Below are positions 33,073 through 42,399 of a DNA stretch of 64,000 nt, piece by piece. The DNA is taken from the NCBI GenBank assembly GCA_002356435.2, contig AP018040.2:2418001-2482000 (forward strand). The letters are read 5' to 3'. The notes under the pieces are model-generated. The model searched no databases, was not told where the DNA came from, and saw only the letters and a list, made by a program, of their open reading frames with translations. The first letter of the stretch is position 1, and each line of letters begins with the position of its first letter. The DNA is from Petrimonas sp. IBARAKI. GTDB taxonomy: Bacteria > Bacteroidota > Bacteroidia > Bacteroidales > Dysgonomonadaceae. A program made the translations under genes and the position numbers.

Positions 33073-35043
33073 ATGAAACTTTTTTACAATTCCATATTTT
33101 CACTTGTCACTCTTACAATGGCCATGCTACTGGCTCAATGTAGCAATAACGAGATAGAGCCGCTTCCCGCCGATCAAAAACAATTGACCGTTTCGTTGGT
33201 AACCACTGCCCCGAAGGAAAGCTCTACCCGTGCGGGCGAGGTGGGCGACTATGACAATGCCGAAAACGAAAATGCCATCCGGAAAGTGGATGTGTTCTTT
33301 TACCAGGGAGAAACGCAAGTGTGGTATGCCGAACAGACCGTGTACGACGTAAATTCAAAAAAAGCCGTTATCGCCGTGCCGTCTTCCCAAGAGGCCTTGT
33401 TTGACAGAACCCAAAGCTACGACGTGTACATTGTGGTAAACGGCCCAAGTCGGGCTGAGATGGAAGGGAAATCTCTTGCCGACCTGAAGAACGTTGTACT
33501 GACACCCTCCAATACCGGATTCGATTTTTCGCTGACCAACAGAAAATCCAATCCAGCTCAATTTGTAATGGATGGAATGCTGGCAGGAAAAGCCGTGTCA
33601 TTGGCATCGCCCCATATAGGAACCGTTGATCTGGCACGTGCCGCCTCCAAGATCAGGATAAGAATATTGAAGGGTGAAAAAATCAGCCAATACATACCGA
33701 CAGACGGAACAAGCGGTGCCACGCCTCTTATTTCCGTAAAAAACTACAACACACGCGGAGCGTTAATGAAAGGACGGACAGCTGTGCCTGAAACGTATCA
33801 CTCGGACGCAGATTATACTCCGGCAGACGTGTTTTATATGCCTTCATTGAAGTTGCCGGGAATTTCGCACCCCTACCCCATATATTCGTATGAAAAAGAT
33901 TGGAGTACCGATCGATCCAAGGAAACCTATGTGATGGTCCGCGTACCGCTGAAAGTACCCGCAGGCGCCTCGGAATTCACCTATTATTATTACAAGGTTC
34001 CCGTGAACTTTCAGAAACCGGAGGGGCCGCAGAATGATGTGGAAAAAGACTTTTACCGCCTCAAGCGGAATCATTTGTACGACATAGAGGTTTTCATCAA
34101 TAAACTGGGAGGGACGGTAGACAACCCGGTGGAACTAACGGGTAATTATGTGATACAGGATTGGACTACGCAACAAGTGGCGGTGGCTATTGCCCAGCAG
34201 CACTATCTGTTTGTTTCGCCTCAAACCAGTAAAATGCAGAATGTAACCACCACGGTGTTGTCGTATGCCTCTTCCAAACTGCCCATCACCATTTCCAATA
34301 TCGCAGCAAGCTATACGTATACGGATGCAGCCACAGGCAAGGTAACCACCATACCATACAATCCGGCCAATGTAACAGTGTATCCTGACCAGCCAGCCAT
34401 GGGTCAGATTACCGTTACCAGCACGATCCCGACGAACAACGTGCCGAAAGACATTTCGTTTACCGTTTCTAATGGAATTACAGCATTGAACCAGGTGGTG
34501 AAAATAACCCAATATCCGGCCAATTATATTACCGACCAGCAAGGAATAGCCTCTAATTTAAGAACTGGTTTCACACCCGGCGACGGTTTGAATAACAAGG
34601 CCATGTATATTATTACGGCCAATTCGCCGGACGGTACTTCCATTATCGGGTTCCCGCCCCTTGATGCAAACGGATATACCTCCACAGCCGCTGAAGTTTC
34701 CAACTTAGTGTCTCCTTCCTTTCAACTGGCATCCCAGTTGGGAGCGACTCAACCTTCCTCCTTTACTTCCGCGCAACAACAATGTGCTAATTATTGGGAA
34801 GAAACCGTAGTAAACGGTATCACTGTAAGATATACGGATTGGCGGCTTCCCACCGATGCCGAAATAGCATTGGTGGACAAAATGCAAAATCAAACGGGAA
34901 GTGTGGTAAAATCTATTATGACCGGGAAATATTATTGGGATTCAAGTAATATTACAAATGGTGGCGCTCACATAATGACTGGAGGTTCGGGTGGAAGCTC
35001 CTCATCTGCCTATGTCCGTTGCGTGCGTGATGTGAAAAACTAA
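33073..35043 (+). CDS. Fimbrial lipoprotein with C-terminal Lcl/DUF1566-type domain (putative tip subunit)
   Basis: A 656-residue lipoprotein (LLAQC lipobox). The STRAGE Arg site near residue 53 is followed by fimbrillin-like domains (IRKVDVFFYQGE, and the strand GNYVIQDWT at about 350). A BACON-like middle section follows (about 380-475). The C-terminal 170 residues have the signature of Lcl/DUF1566 domains: WRLPTDAEIALVD, YYWDSSN and a terminal YVRCVRDV. Such domains are found at the ends of surface proteins and may bind ligands. The layout (pilin domains plus C-terminal binding domain) suits a tip adhesin; this is inference. Confidence 0.8.
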   Translation: MKLFYNSIFSLVTLTMAMLLAQCSNNEIEPLPADQKQLTVSLVTTAPKESSTRAGEVGDYDNAENENAIRKVDVFFYQGETQVWYAEQTVYDVNSKKAVIAVPSSQEALFDRTQSYDVYIVVNGPSRAEMEGKSLADLKNVVLTPSNTGFDFSLTNRKSNPAQFVMDGMLAGKAVSLASPHIGTVDLARAASKIRIRILKGEKISQYIPTDGTSGATPLISVKNYNTRGALMKGRTAVPETYHSDADYTPADVFYMPSLKLPGISHPYPIYSYEKDWSTDRSKETYVMVRVPLKVPAGASEFTYYYYKVPVNFQKPEGPQNDVEKDFYRLKRNHLYDIEVFINKLGGTVDNPVELTGNYVIQDWTTQQVAVAIAQQHYLFVSPQTSKMQNVTTTVLSYASSKLPITISNIAASYTYTDAATGKVTTIPYNPANVTVYPDQPAMGQITVTSTIPTNNVPKDISFTVSNGITALNQVVKITQYPANYITDQQGIASNLRTGFTPGDGLNNKAMYIITANSPDGTSIIGFPPLDANGYTSTAAEVSNLVSPSFQLASQLGATQPSSFTSAQQQCANYWEETVVNGITVRYTDWRLPTDAEIALVDKMQNQTGSVVKSIMTGKYYWDSSNITNGGAHIMTGGSGGSSSSAYVRCVRDVKN

Positions 35044-35051
35044 CCAAAAGG

Positions 35052-37646
35052 ATGAAAACGATGACGATGAGAATAAAAAGATATCTATACGGTATAACGG
35101 GCCTGGTACTTTTCCTACTGACCGGATGTGCCGACAACGAAATAGGGAACGGAGATGCCGACAATGCTTCGGGTAACGTGAACGTTCGTTTTGCCGTGGA
35201 TGTTCCTGTTTATAACGTGGCTACCCGTGCAGCGGTGGCCGACGAAAATGCCATCCGTTCCCTTTGGATAATGGTGTTCGACGAAAAAGGGAATTATCTC
35301 TATAAAGCGCAAGCCACGGCTACGCCTGCCAGCACGCCGCCCGCATCGGCCAACGGAACGTTCTCGGCACAACTCAAAGCTACTTCACAAAAGCGTATCG
35401 TGCATTTTATCGCCAATTACGATGTGTCTCCCTTCGACGATGCCCTCTTGCAGGAAAAAGACGAACGCGAGATTGTGCCCGCGCTTAAGGGTGAAAGCCT
35501 CTGTATGTGGGCGCGCATGGAAGTAACGGGCATCGGCTCCGACACCTTCCAGTCGCAAACGGTTTCTCTGTTGCGCAACATGGCCAAAATTACCGTGGAA
35601 GTAGCAGCCAATAGCTATACCACCAGGTTTACCGAGGGAAGCTTTGCCGTGCGTCGCATGTCTACCGTAGGCACGGTAGCCCCTTTCGACCCGAAAAATT
35701 ACGCTTTTGCCGCAAGAGTGATTACCGAACCGGCGGGAAACGCCTATACGGCTTCCAGTACTGCTTATCATCCGTTAGGATCTGCAAATGCCGAATATGC
35801 TTTTGAACGTAAAAACAAAAACGCCGATACCGATTATACCTGCGTAATTTTACAGGGAAGATACGATGGTGTAGTCACTTATTATAAAATAGACCTCCTG
35901 GATGCCGACAAAAACCGGTATGACATCGAGCGCAATTACTGGTATAAACTTTCCATCAATGAAATTTTAAGACCGGGTTACGCTACAGAGCAGCAAGCGA
36001 TGGATAACGCCGCAGCAAACAATACATCGCTGGACGTTACTATCGAAAAATACCCCGTTATTTCGGACGGGACCAGAAAACTGGAAGTGGAGAAAACGCT
36101 CATTACCTTTACCAGTAACGGCAGCCTGCTGGATACATGGGCTAAGTATTACCCCGATGTGGTAACCGCTCCCAATACATGGAACAACACAGGCGTTACG
36201 GCCACACTCATTGAAGACGATCCCGCGAATCCGCTGGTAAAACCGGGCACTTTTTCTTTTGACCCGACTACCGGTAAAATCACGGCCGAAATCAACGATA
36301 TTCCCACGGATGGGTCCCGTTTAACGGCACGTGTGATTGTGAAGCAGGGAAGCCTTTGGCGTACCATCCGCCTGGTGGGAGAAGAGCTTTACAGGTTTGA
36401 CCCCGTTACCATCAACGGATATGATCCGGCCGTAATTACGGCTTTACAAGGCCAGCCGGCTGAGCTTAAATTTACCATCCCCAACGATTATCCTACCGAG
36501 TTGCTTCCGCTGGAGGTACGCATCCAAACCAACGGATTGACTCCTGCCCAACCGGGAATGAGAATGGAGGTGATAAGCGGTAAAACATATTATATTTATA
36601 CGGTAAAAACCAAAGGTGTGCAAACCGTGCAGTTCAAGACCAACCTGAGCAGCAGCAAAGAAGTGGTGGTGCTTACGGCCGAAGGCTTCACCGAAGGTAC
36701 GGTGGGATATAACATCAACAAGATACATGGAACTGTGGCGTATCTTTTTAATTCGGTATCCACACCGGTTCCTTATGCTGAACGCGCCAACCTGACGGTT
36801 TCAGCCGGAAGAATATCCATGCCGCTGAACACCGACGGACAGTACGACTGGTATTATCCTTCCGGTTTAGCGCCTACAGCCCAGGCCGACGTTTCGTTTC
36901 GTAAAACATTGTCGGACGGTATCACCCGTGTATTCTCACAAACCGTTACGGTGGCGCAACTGGAAGCCAACCCAGCTCTTACTCTCACGCATACCTCGTC
37001 CGAGGTAACGGGTACGAAAATAACTTACGGTGCTTCCGGAACCGTTGTTCCGCAAGGAGCTACAGTAACGGCCATGATTAACCCGGCATCGTCCAGTCCC
37101 GTAACAGCAAGCGTTGAGGTGTTGTCCAACGGGCAGTTTAAACTCAGTTATCCGGTAGATGCTAGTGTCACCACGGCTTCCACGATAACATTTACCTATG
37201 AGACAGTGACACAGAACGACTATGACTCTTATTACGGAAGGTATAACGGAAGCGTCACCGATGTATATACGCAAACCACCACCATGGGCAATGTGGCTAG
37301 CTCAAAAACCGTTGCCATGAGCACGCTCAAGGAGATTCAGGTGGAAGGAGTGGTTGAGTACTATTACAATTACTACGGAACTTATTACGATGTAACCGCC
37401 GGCCAGGCAAGCAGTCGCTACATTTATCAGTTGGGCGGAGTTACCCAGACACCTGCATATGAGATGCCCCGTTCAGGGCGATATCGCATTGTATTACCAG
37501 GCACAACGGCTGCTACCACAAACATTCGTTTTGGCTATCAGGCGTATATTTATGATTCTTATTATGGATATGGATACTATTGGCATTACGGTACCAAAAC
37601 GCTCACTCAATTGAGAAGCAATACCCGTATGCAATTGAGAAGATAA
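35052..37646 (+). CDS. Large DUF4906-like fimbrial lipoprotein with Tyr-rich C-terminus
   Basis: An 864-residue lipoprotein (FLLTGC lipobox). The ATRAAV Arg site (about 56-61) precedes a DUF4906-like pilin region: AIRSLWIMVFDEKGNYLYKA, then SLLRNMAKITVEV. Beta domains follow, and from about residue 715 there are Tyr-rich clusters (YDSYYGRY, EYYYNYYGTYY, YDSYYGYGYYWHYG), ending in basic TRMQLRR. Last gene of the operon, 8 bases after the preceding stop. It ends only 11 bases from the convergent rsmG stop, with no terminator in between. Tyr-rich surfaces suggest adhesion; this is inference. Confidence 0.78.
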   Translation: MKTMTMRIKRYLYGITGLVLFLLTGCADNEIGNGDADNASGNVNVRFAVDVPVYNVATRAAVADENAIRSLWIMVFDEKGNYLYKAQATATPASTPPASANGTFSAQLKATSQKRIVHFIANYDVSPFDDALLQEKDEREIVPALKGESLCMWARMEVTGIGSDTFQSQTVSLLRNMAKITVEVAANSYTTRFTEGSFAVRRMSTVGTVAPFDPKNYAFAARVITEPAGNAYTASSTAYHPLGSANAEYAFERKNKNADTDYTCVILQGRYDGVVTYYKIDLLDADKNRYDIERNYWYKLSINEILRPGYATEQQAMDNAAANNTSLDVTIEKYPVISDGTRKLEVEKTLITFTSNGSLLDTWAKYYPDVVTAPNTWNNTGVTATLIEDDPANPLVKPGTFSFDPTTGKITAEINDIPTDGSRLTARVIVKQGSLWRTIRLVGEELYRFDPVTINGYDPAVITALQGQPAELKFTIPNDYPTELLPLEVRIQTNGLTPAQPGMRMEVISGKTYYIYTVKTKGVQTVQFKTNLSSSKEVVVLTAEGFTEGTVGYNINKIHGTVAYLFNSVSTPVPYAERANLTVSAGRISMPLNTDGQYDWYYPSGLAPTAQADVSFRKTLSDGITRVFSQTVTVAQLEANPALTLTHTSSEVTGTKITYGASGTVVPQGATVTAMINPASSSPVTASVEVLSNGQFKLSYPVDASVTTASTITFTYETVTQNDYDSYYGRYNGSVTDVYTQTTTMGNVASSKTVAMSTLKEIQVEGVVEYYYNYYGTYYDVTAGQASSRYIYQLGGVTQTPAYEMPRSGRYRIVLPGTTAATTNIRFGYQAYIYDSYYGYGYYWHYGTKTLTQLRSNTRMQLRR

Positions 37647-37657
37647 GGGAATTAACC

Positions 37658-38278
37658 CTATACCGGCAGATAGACCAACTTCTTGGTCTCGAAGAAAGGT
37701 TCGGGGAAGTAGCTGCTGAGGGAGAACACCTCCGCCTTGTTCTTGAACGGGGACAGCTCGGAGGCCAGATTACCGCCCTTAAGGCAGATAATCCCGTTGG
37801 GGAGTGCATTTCTCTGCTCGGAGGAGATGTTTTTCCGCACGATCTTCTCCAGATCGGGCAACGGCATGACGGCGCGACTCACTACAAAGTCGAATTTCCG
37901 CTTCTCGTCTTCCATACGCGAATGGATGAAGTCCACGTTCTCCAGGCCGATGGCTTGAGAAACCTCCCGGGCTACCTTTACCTTCTTCCCGATGCTGTCC
38001 AGCAGCAGAAAGCGGACCTCAGGGAAAAACACGGCCAGCGGCACACCGGGAAACCCGCCGCCAGTCCCTACGTCGATGACGGACGTACCGGGTTGGAAAC
38101 GGATGAACCGGGCAATGGCAAGTGAATGCAGAACATGGTGGAGGTAAAGATTATCGATATCCTTACGCGAAATGACGTTTATCCGGGAGTTCCAGTCGGA
38201 ATACAAATCAAAAAGGGCGTCGAACTGCTCTTTTTGATTCGCGGAAAGCGAGGGGAAATATGTATTGATGACGCTCAC
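37658..38278 (-). CDS. rsmG: 16S rRNA (guanine527-N7)-methyltransferase RsmG
   Basis: A 206-residue SAM-dependent methyltransferase of the usual RsmG length. The SAM-binding motif is VIDVGTGGGFPGVPLAVFFP (about 66-85), with LLLDSIGKKVKVA after it. RsmG methylates N7 of G527 in 16S rRNA; loss gives low-level streptomycin resistance in other bacteria. Its start overlaps the end of the upstream lipoprotein gene by 4 bases, so the two are translationally coupled. Convergent with the fimbrial operon. Confidence 0.95.
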   Translation of the reverse strand: MSVINTYFPSLSANQKEQFDALFDLYSDWNSRINVISRKDIDNLYLHHVLHSLAIARFIRFQPGTSVIDVGTGGGFPGVPLAVFFPEVRFLLLDSIGKKVKVAREVSQAIGLENVDFIHSRMEDEKRKFDFVVSRAVMPLPDLEKIVRKNISSEQRNALPNGIICLKGGNLASELSPFKNKAEVFSLSSYFPEPFFETKKLVYLPV

Positions 38279-39186
38279 TTCAGCCGGGCTAATTTTGAGA
38301 CAACGGAATTCTCACGCAACAGGGAACGGACAGCCGCATACGGGATAAAAACTTCGGGTACCTGAAGCTGGTAAGCCGAGTACTCCCCTTTATTGAACGT
38401 GTAGGTTATTCCTTTATCGTTTATGAGAAAATTCTTGTTCGGAACGATCTCGTCAATACCGAAAAAGCCCAGGTCTTCCAGCTCCTGGACGGACTTTACG
38501 CCGTGTGCTTCCAGCAACGAGTTTTGAAGGATCGGACGCAATGCCAGGTCGTAACCGGCGGAGAAAATGTCGCCTTCGGCCATCAGCTCGCCGCTCGACA
38601 GGTCGAGCACGTAGTTCCTAACGGTTTCGTACGACATGCGGCCACCCTTGTTGTTCACCTGCCTCACCTGAAACGAGATAATGCCGAACTGGTTGTACAC
38701 GATGGAATCGGAAAGGTTCTCGTAATAGGAGTAAAACACCTCGGGGAGATAATCGAGCTCTTCATCGGTGACGTACAGGCCTTCTGCAGTGTCGCCGGCA
38801 TGCTCGTCGTGCAAGGGTTTGTTGACCTTATAGATCTCCGCATCATTGCGGTAGTTCGCGATATAATTCCGGGCGTACCTGTCAACGGCTTCCTGAACGG
38901 ACAAGCTGTCGTAGCTGGGGCCAATCACCGTCCTTAGAAAAACACGTCTGGCTGCCCGAGCGTCGAAATTCGAAATTCTTTCCGGATAAACAAAGGTCAG
39001 TTTCAGGTTACACGAGGGATTTTCCGGATTATCATCCAGAAAGTATTTCTTTTCTATGTTTATCGTATCAAACTCTATCCCGTTGTCTGCCTTGAACAAA
39101 CTTCTCTTGTCCTGGTTGCAGGAGGAGAAGAGTGAAGAGAGCAGAACCGCCACAAGGAATGAAAACACGAATACTTTTCGTCTCAT
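38275..39186 (-). CDS. RsiV/DUF4163-DUF3298-like lipoprotein
   Basis: A 303-residue lipoprotein (signal ending LFSSC). The mature protein matches the DUF4163 plus DUF3298 arrangement of the RsiV family extracellular part: LTFVYPERISNFDARAARRV near the N-terminus, YYENLSDSIVYNQFGIISFQ in the middle, and ITYTFNKGEYSAYQLQVPEVFIPY near the end. In Bacillus this domain binds lysozyme, but here no anti-sigma part or membrane helix is present. Overlaps rsmG by 4 bases. The promoter element lies just upstream. Confidence 0.82.
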   Translation of the reverse strand: MRRKVFVFSFLVAVLLSSLFSSCNQDKRSLFKADNGIEFDTINIEKKYFLDDNPENPSCNLKLTFVYPERISNFDARAARRVFLRTVIGPSYDSLSVQEAVDRYARNYIANYRNDAEIYKVNKPLHDEHAGDTAEGLYVTDEELDYLPEVFYSYYENLSDSIVYNQFGIISFQVRQVNNKGGRMSYETVRNYVLDLSSGELMAEGDIFSAGYDLALRPILQNSLLEAHGVKSVQELEDLGFFGIDEIVPNKNFLINDKGITYTFNKGEYSAYQLQVPEVFIPYAAVRSLLRENSVVSKLARLK

Positions 39187-39205
39187 CTGTTAAAAAATAT
39201 GTATG

Positions 39206-39213
39206 CAAATATA
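39206..39213 (-). promoter_or_regulatory. -7 promoter element of the lipoprotein-rsmG operon
   Basis: On the minus strand TATATTTG matches TAnnTTTG and lies 20 bases upstream of the start at 39186, implying a short leader. No exact -33 TTTG is seen. Confidence 0.45.
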
Positions 39214-39313
39214 CACATTTTATTTTTCACACCTGCCCTGAAACGGTTAAAATAAAAGGGAACAACCTTTTTTTGATTGTACCCCTTCTTAAATGACACC
39301 GGACACAGAATTT

Positions 39314-40468
39314 TTAATAGGCGTGCCCGTCCTTGTTCAAGTCTTCGAGTTTCAGCTTCTTCCCTTCCAGCGCCCTCCAGGCATAAACGATGTAGGCAAA
39401 CACAAAAGGAACGAGCAACGAAACAATTGACATGGCCGTCAACGTGAACTCGCTGGAGGATGAATTTTGTACGGTAAGCGAGCTTTGCAGGTTGGTATAC
39501 GACGGATAATATGCCGTATGGTTGTAGCCGGCCACAAGCAGCAGCATGGTTACCGCCACCACTGTGCCAGCCCCGGCAAACCAGATTCCCTTATTGAACG
39601 ATTTGTTGGCCACCGTACCGAAAATTCCCCACAGGACCGACACGACACCCAACAGGAAAAGAACAAGCACCACCGGCATCTGGATGAAGTTGTTCAGGTA
39701 CTTGTAGGGTTCCATATATACCTCCTGCGTATCCGGATTAACAGCATAGCCGTCGGAAACCAGCGTCCAGATGAGAAAAGCCAGGAAGAATACCACAAAC
39801 GGCACACCGTTGTACAGCGTGTATTTTCTCGATCTCTTGTGTAACACGTCGTGATCAAGCCTGTTCACAAAAAACAGGCTCGCCATCGTCCTTGCGAGAA
39901 AAAGAACGGCCAGCCCCAGGCACCAGTTCCTCAGGTTCCCCAGCGCTTCGAGGCCGTGAAGCGGATTGTCCCACCCGCTCATCACGTTCCCGGCAGTTCC
40001 AAAGCTCACCAGATTCACCTTGTTGATGGTAAACTCCGATCCGGTGAAGAACGTGGCAACGGCAACACCCAGCACGAAAGTACCGATTATCCCGTTGAAG
40101 AACAGGAACGACCGATACGTCTTCGGCCCGAACACATTACCCGGCTTCGATTGAAATTCATAGGATACGGCCTGCACCACAAAAGAGAACAAAAGCAACA
40201 TCCATACCCAGTATGCCCCGCCGAAGCTGGTGGCGTAAAACAACGGGAACGATGCAAAGAACGCGCCACCGAACGTGACCAGTGTGGTAAAGGTGTACTC
40301 CCATTTGCGGCCCAGGGCATTTATAACCAGTTTCTTTTCATCTTCCGTCTTCGAGATCGAATTGATCATCGACTGTCCACCCTGCACAAAAAGAAGAAAG
40401 ACCAACAATCCTCCCAGCAGCGATATTATAAACCACCAGTAATTCTGTAGAAATTCGTAAGTTATCAT
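39314..40468 (-). CDS. cydB: Cytochrome bd ubiquinol oxidase subunit II
   Basis: A 384-residue integral membrane protein with eight to nine hydrophobic segments. The family start YWWFIISLLGGLLVFLLFVQGGQ matches CydB (usual length about 340-385). CydB pairs with CydA, supports haem/quinone binding, and completes the proton path of the high-affinity oxygen reductase in the inner membrane. It is 44 bases downstream of cydA. This oxidase supports nanaerobic growth and oxygen protection in Bacteroides relatives. Confidence 0.95.
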   Translation of the reverse strand: MITYEFLQNYWWFIISLLGGLLVFLLFVQGGQSMINSISKTEDEKKLVINALGRKWEYTFTTLVTFGGAFFASFPLFYATSFGGAYWVWMLLLFSFVVQAVSYEFQSKPGNVFGPKTYRSFLFFNGIIGTFVLGVAVATFFTGSEFTINKVNLVSFGTAGNVMSGWDNPLHGLEALGNLRNWCLGLAVLFLARTMASLFFVNRLDHDVLHKRSRKYTLYNGVPFVVFFLAFLIWTLVSDGYAVNPDTQEVYMEPYKYLNNFIQMPVVLVLFLLGVVSVLWGIFGTVANKSFNKGIWFAGAGTVVAVTMLLLVAGYNHTAYYPSYTNLQSSLTVQNSSSSEFTLTAMSIVSLLVPFVFAYIVYAWRALEGKKLKLEDLNKDGHAY

Positions 40469-40512
40469 AATTTGCTTGAGTTTTTAAAGTGTATAAATTA
40501 TTCTGTGAAAGA

Positions 40513-42060
40513 TTAGAAATCAGGCCCTTTCCGGATCTGTTTCAGCATAATGGTAACTTCCGCAATAAGTAGAACGGTGAACAACACCGCGAAGAGGATA
40601 AAAGTGGTTATCACGTTTCCGGCAGATACTCCCGACGCTGCCGCCTGAACAGGCAGCACGTCCTGTATAGTCCACGGCTGGCGCCCCACTTCGGCAACCA
40701 CCCATCCGAACTGGCTGGCCAGGTAGGCCAGCACGATACTCCATAAACCGATGTATTGCAGGGCTGTGAAGTTTTCGAGCTTTTTCCTGCTGTGGAAATA
40801 CCAAACCACCGCAAAGAACAGGATGAAATATCCACCTACCATCACCATAAAGTGGAACATGTAAAACGTGAGGGGAACATTCGGGATCAGGTCTTCTTCC
40901 TTTTCCAGGAACCCGTAGCCGAAGTAGCTGTAATTGTCTTTGATGATGGTTTCGAAATTGGCGGCATCGGTATCCCGTCCTTCACTCTTCGCTTGCTGGA
41001 AATCGGCCAGCGCCTTGTGGGCCAGCAGGCCGCGCTCCCTTTTTTCCTGGAAAGACAAGGCGGTGGAGCCGTCGGGCAGTGTGTATCCGCCGTCAATAAC
41101 GTCCTTGATGCCGGGTACAAACGCGTTTATGTTCCGGTATCCCATCAGGGACAACAGCTTGGGGATTTCTATCTTGAACAGGTAGGGATTCACATCGTCG
41201 TTGTATGCTTCCTTTTTCGGGTTGAGCAAACCGACAGCTACCAATCCGGCCCCTTCCTTTCCTTCGTACAAGCCTTCCATGGCGGCTAGCTTCATCGGCT
41301 GCTTTTGCGTGACTTCATAGGCCGACCCGTCACCACTGACCGCAATCAATATAAACGACACCAATCCGAATATGGTGGCAATCTTTATGCTCCTGAGCGC
41401 AAAATCCTGGTGCCTCTTCTTGATCAGGTACCAGCTGCTTACCCCCACCACGAACGCGGCGCCGAGGCCCCACGACGAGGTGACCGTATGAAAAAACTTG
41501 TTGATGGCAACGGGAGATCCGGCCACCGCCCAGAAGTCGACCATCTCGTTCCTCATGGTCTCGGGGTTGAACTCCATCCCGATGGGATACTGCATCCAGG
41601 CGTTCGCCACCAGGATCCAGAACGCCGACAGAGTGGCCCCGAGGGTCACCAGCCAGGTCGAAGCCAGGTGCATCTTTTTGCTTACCCGGTCCCATCCGAA
41701 AAACATGATGGAAATGAACGTTGCTTCGAGGAAGAACGCTACAATACCTTCAATGGCTAGCGGCGCGCCAAAAATATCGCCCACGAACAAACTGTAATTC
41801 GACCAGTTTGTACCGAACTGAAATTCTAGGATAATGCCCGTTGCCACACCGATAGCGAAATTGATACCGAAAATGATTTGCCAGAACTTGGCGGTTTTTT
41901 TCCATTTCTCGTCTCCGGTACGCACATACATGGTTTCCATGATAGACATGATCACGGCCAATCCCAGCGTAAGCGGGACAAAAATCCAATGATAGCCGGC
42001 CGTAAGGGCAAACTGCCCTCTCGCCCAACCAACAGCTGATGCATTCAGTAATAAGTCCAT
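40513..42060 (-). CDS. cydA: Cytochrome bd ubiquinol oxidase subunit I
   Basis: A 515-residue CydA. Visible landmarks are the axial haem region at the N-terminus (ARGQFALTAGYHWIFVPLTLG), the GRQPWTIQDVLPV segment characteristic of CydA, and the large periplasmic Q-loop region around residues 255-400. The enzyme oxidises quinol and reduces oxygen to water without pumping. The DUF4492 gene lies 38 bases upstream and cydB 44 bases downstream. Confidence 0.95.
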   Translation of the reverse strand: MDLLLNASAVGWARGQFALTAGYHWIFVPLTLGLAVIMSIMETMYVRTGDEKWKKTAKFWQIIFGINFAIGVATGIILEFQFGTNWSNYSLFVGDIFGAPLAIEGIVAFFLEATFISIMFFGWDRVSKKMHLASTWLVTLGATLSAFWILVANAWMQYPIGMEFNPETMRNEMVDFWAVAGSPVAINKFFHTVTSSWGLGAAFVVGVSSWYLIKKRHQDFALRSIKIATIFGLVSFILIAVSGDGSAYEVTQKQPMKLAAMEGLYEGKEGAGLVAVGLLNPKKEAYNDDVNPYLFKIEIPKLLSLMGYRNINAFVPGIKDVIDGGYTLPDGSTALSFQEKRERGLLAHKALADFQQAKSEGRDTDAANFETIIKDNYSYFGYGFLEKEEDLIPNVPLTFYMFHFMVMVGGYFILFFAVVWYFHSRKKLENFTALQYIGLWSIVLAYLASQFGWVVAEVGRQPWTIQDVLPVQAAASGVSAGNVITTFILFAVLFTVLLIAEVTIMLKQIRKGPDF

Positions 42061-42098
42061 AGATCTTTAAAAGATTAATTGGGTTAATAATTTTATTT

Positions 42099-42347
42099 TT
42101 ATTCTTCTGAATCGAAAGACGACCTTTCAATCATTTGTTCACGCACGTATCCCGCTTTTTCCGATTCGTCGCTTACCTGTGCCTTGAGAAAATCGGGGAA
42201 AAAAATGGGCTTGAGTATGGCAAACATGATGATGAGCTTTACAATCACTATTATCCACAGTGTCCTGCCGAGTTTCGACATACTGATAAAGCCCTCCCAA
42301 AACATGGTGAACCAATTGAATTTTTCTTTTTTTACTTCTGATTCCAT
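42099..42347 (-). CDS. DUF4492 single-span membrane protein, cyd-associated
   Basis: An 82-residue protein started at the ATG at 42345-42347; an upstream Met adds an implausible hydrophobic leader. One transmembrane helix (about 29-49, TLWIIVIVKLIIMFAILKPI) follows a short amphipathic stretch (FNWFTMFWEGF), with a charged C-terminal tail. DUF4492 is a small family found next to cydAB in Bacteroidetes. Its size, single helix and position resemble accessory bd-oxidase subunits such as CydX/CydH, but an oxidase role is inferred. Confidence 0.85.
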   Translation of the reverse strand: MESEVKKEKFNWFTMFWEGFISMSKLGRTLWIIVIVKLIIMFAILKPIFFPDFLKAQVSDESEKAGYVREQMIERSSFDSEE

Positions 42348-42399
42348 AAAAAAAAGTGTGATTTTTAAAATAAATGTAAACAAAAAAAAGGGGGAGAGG

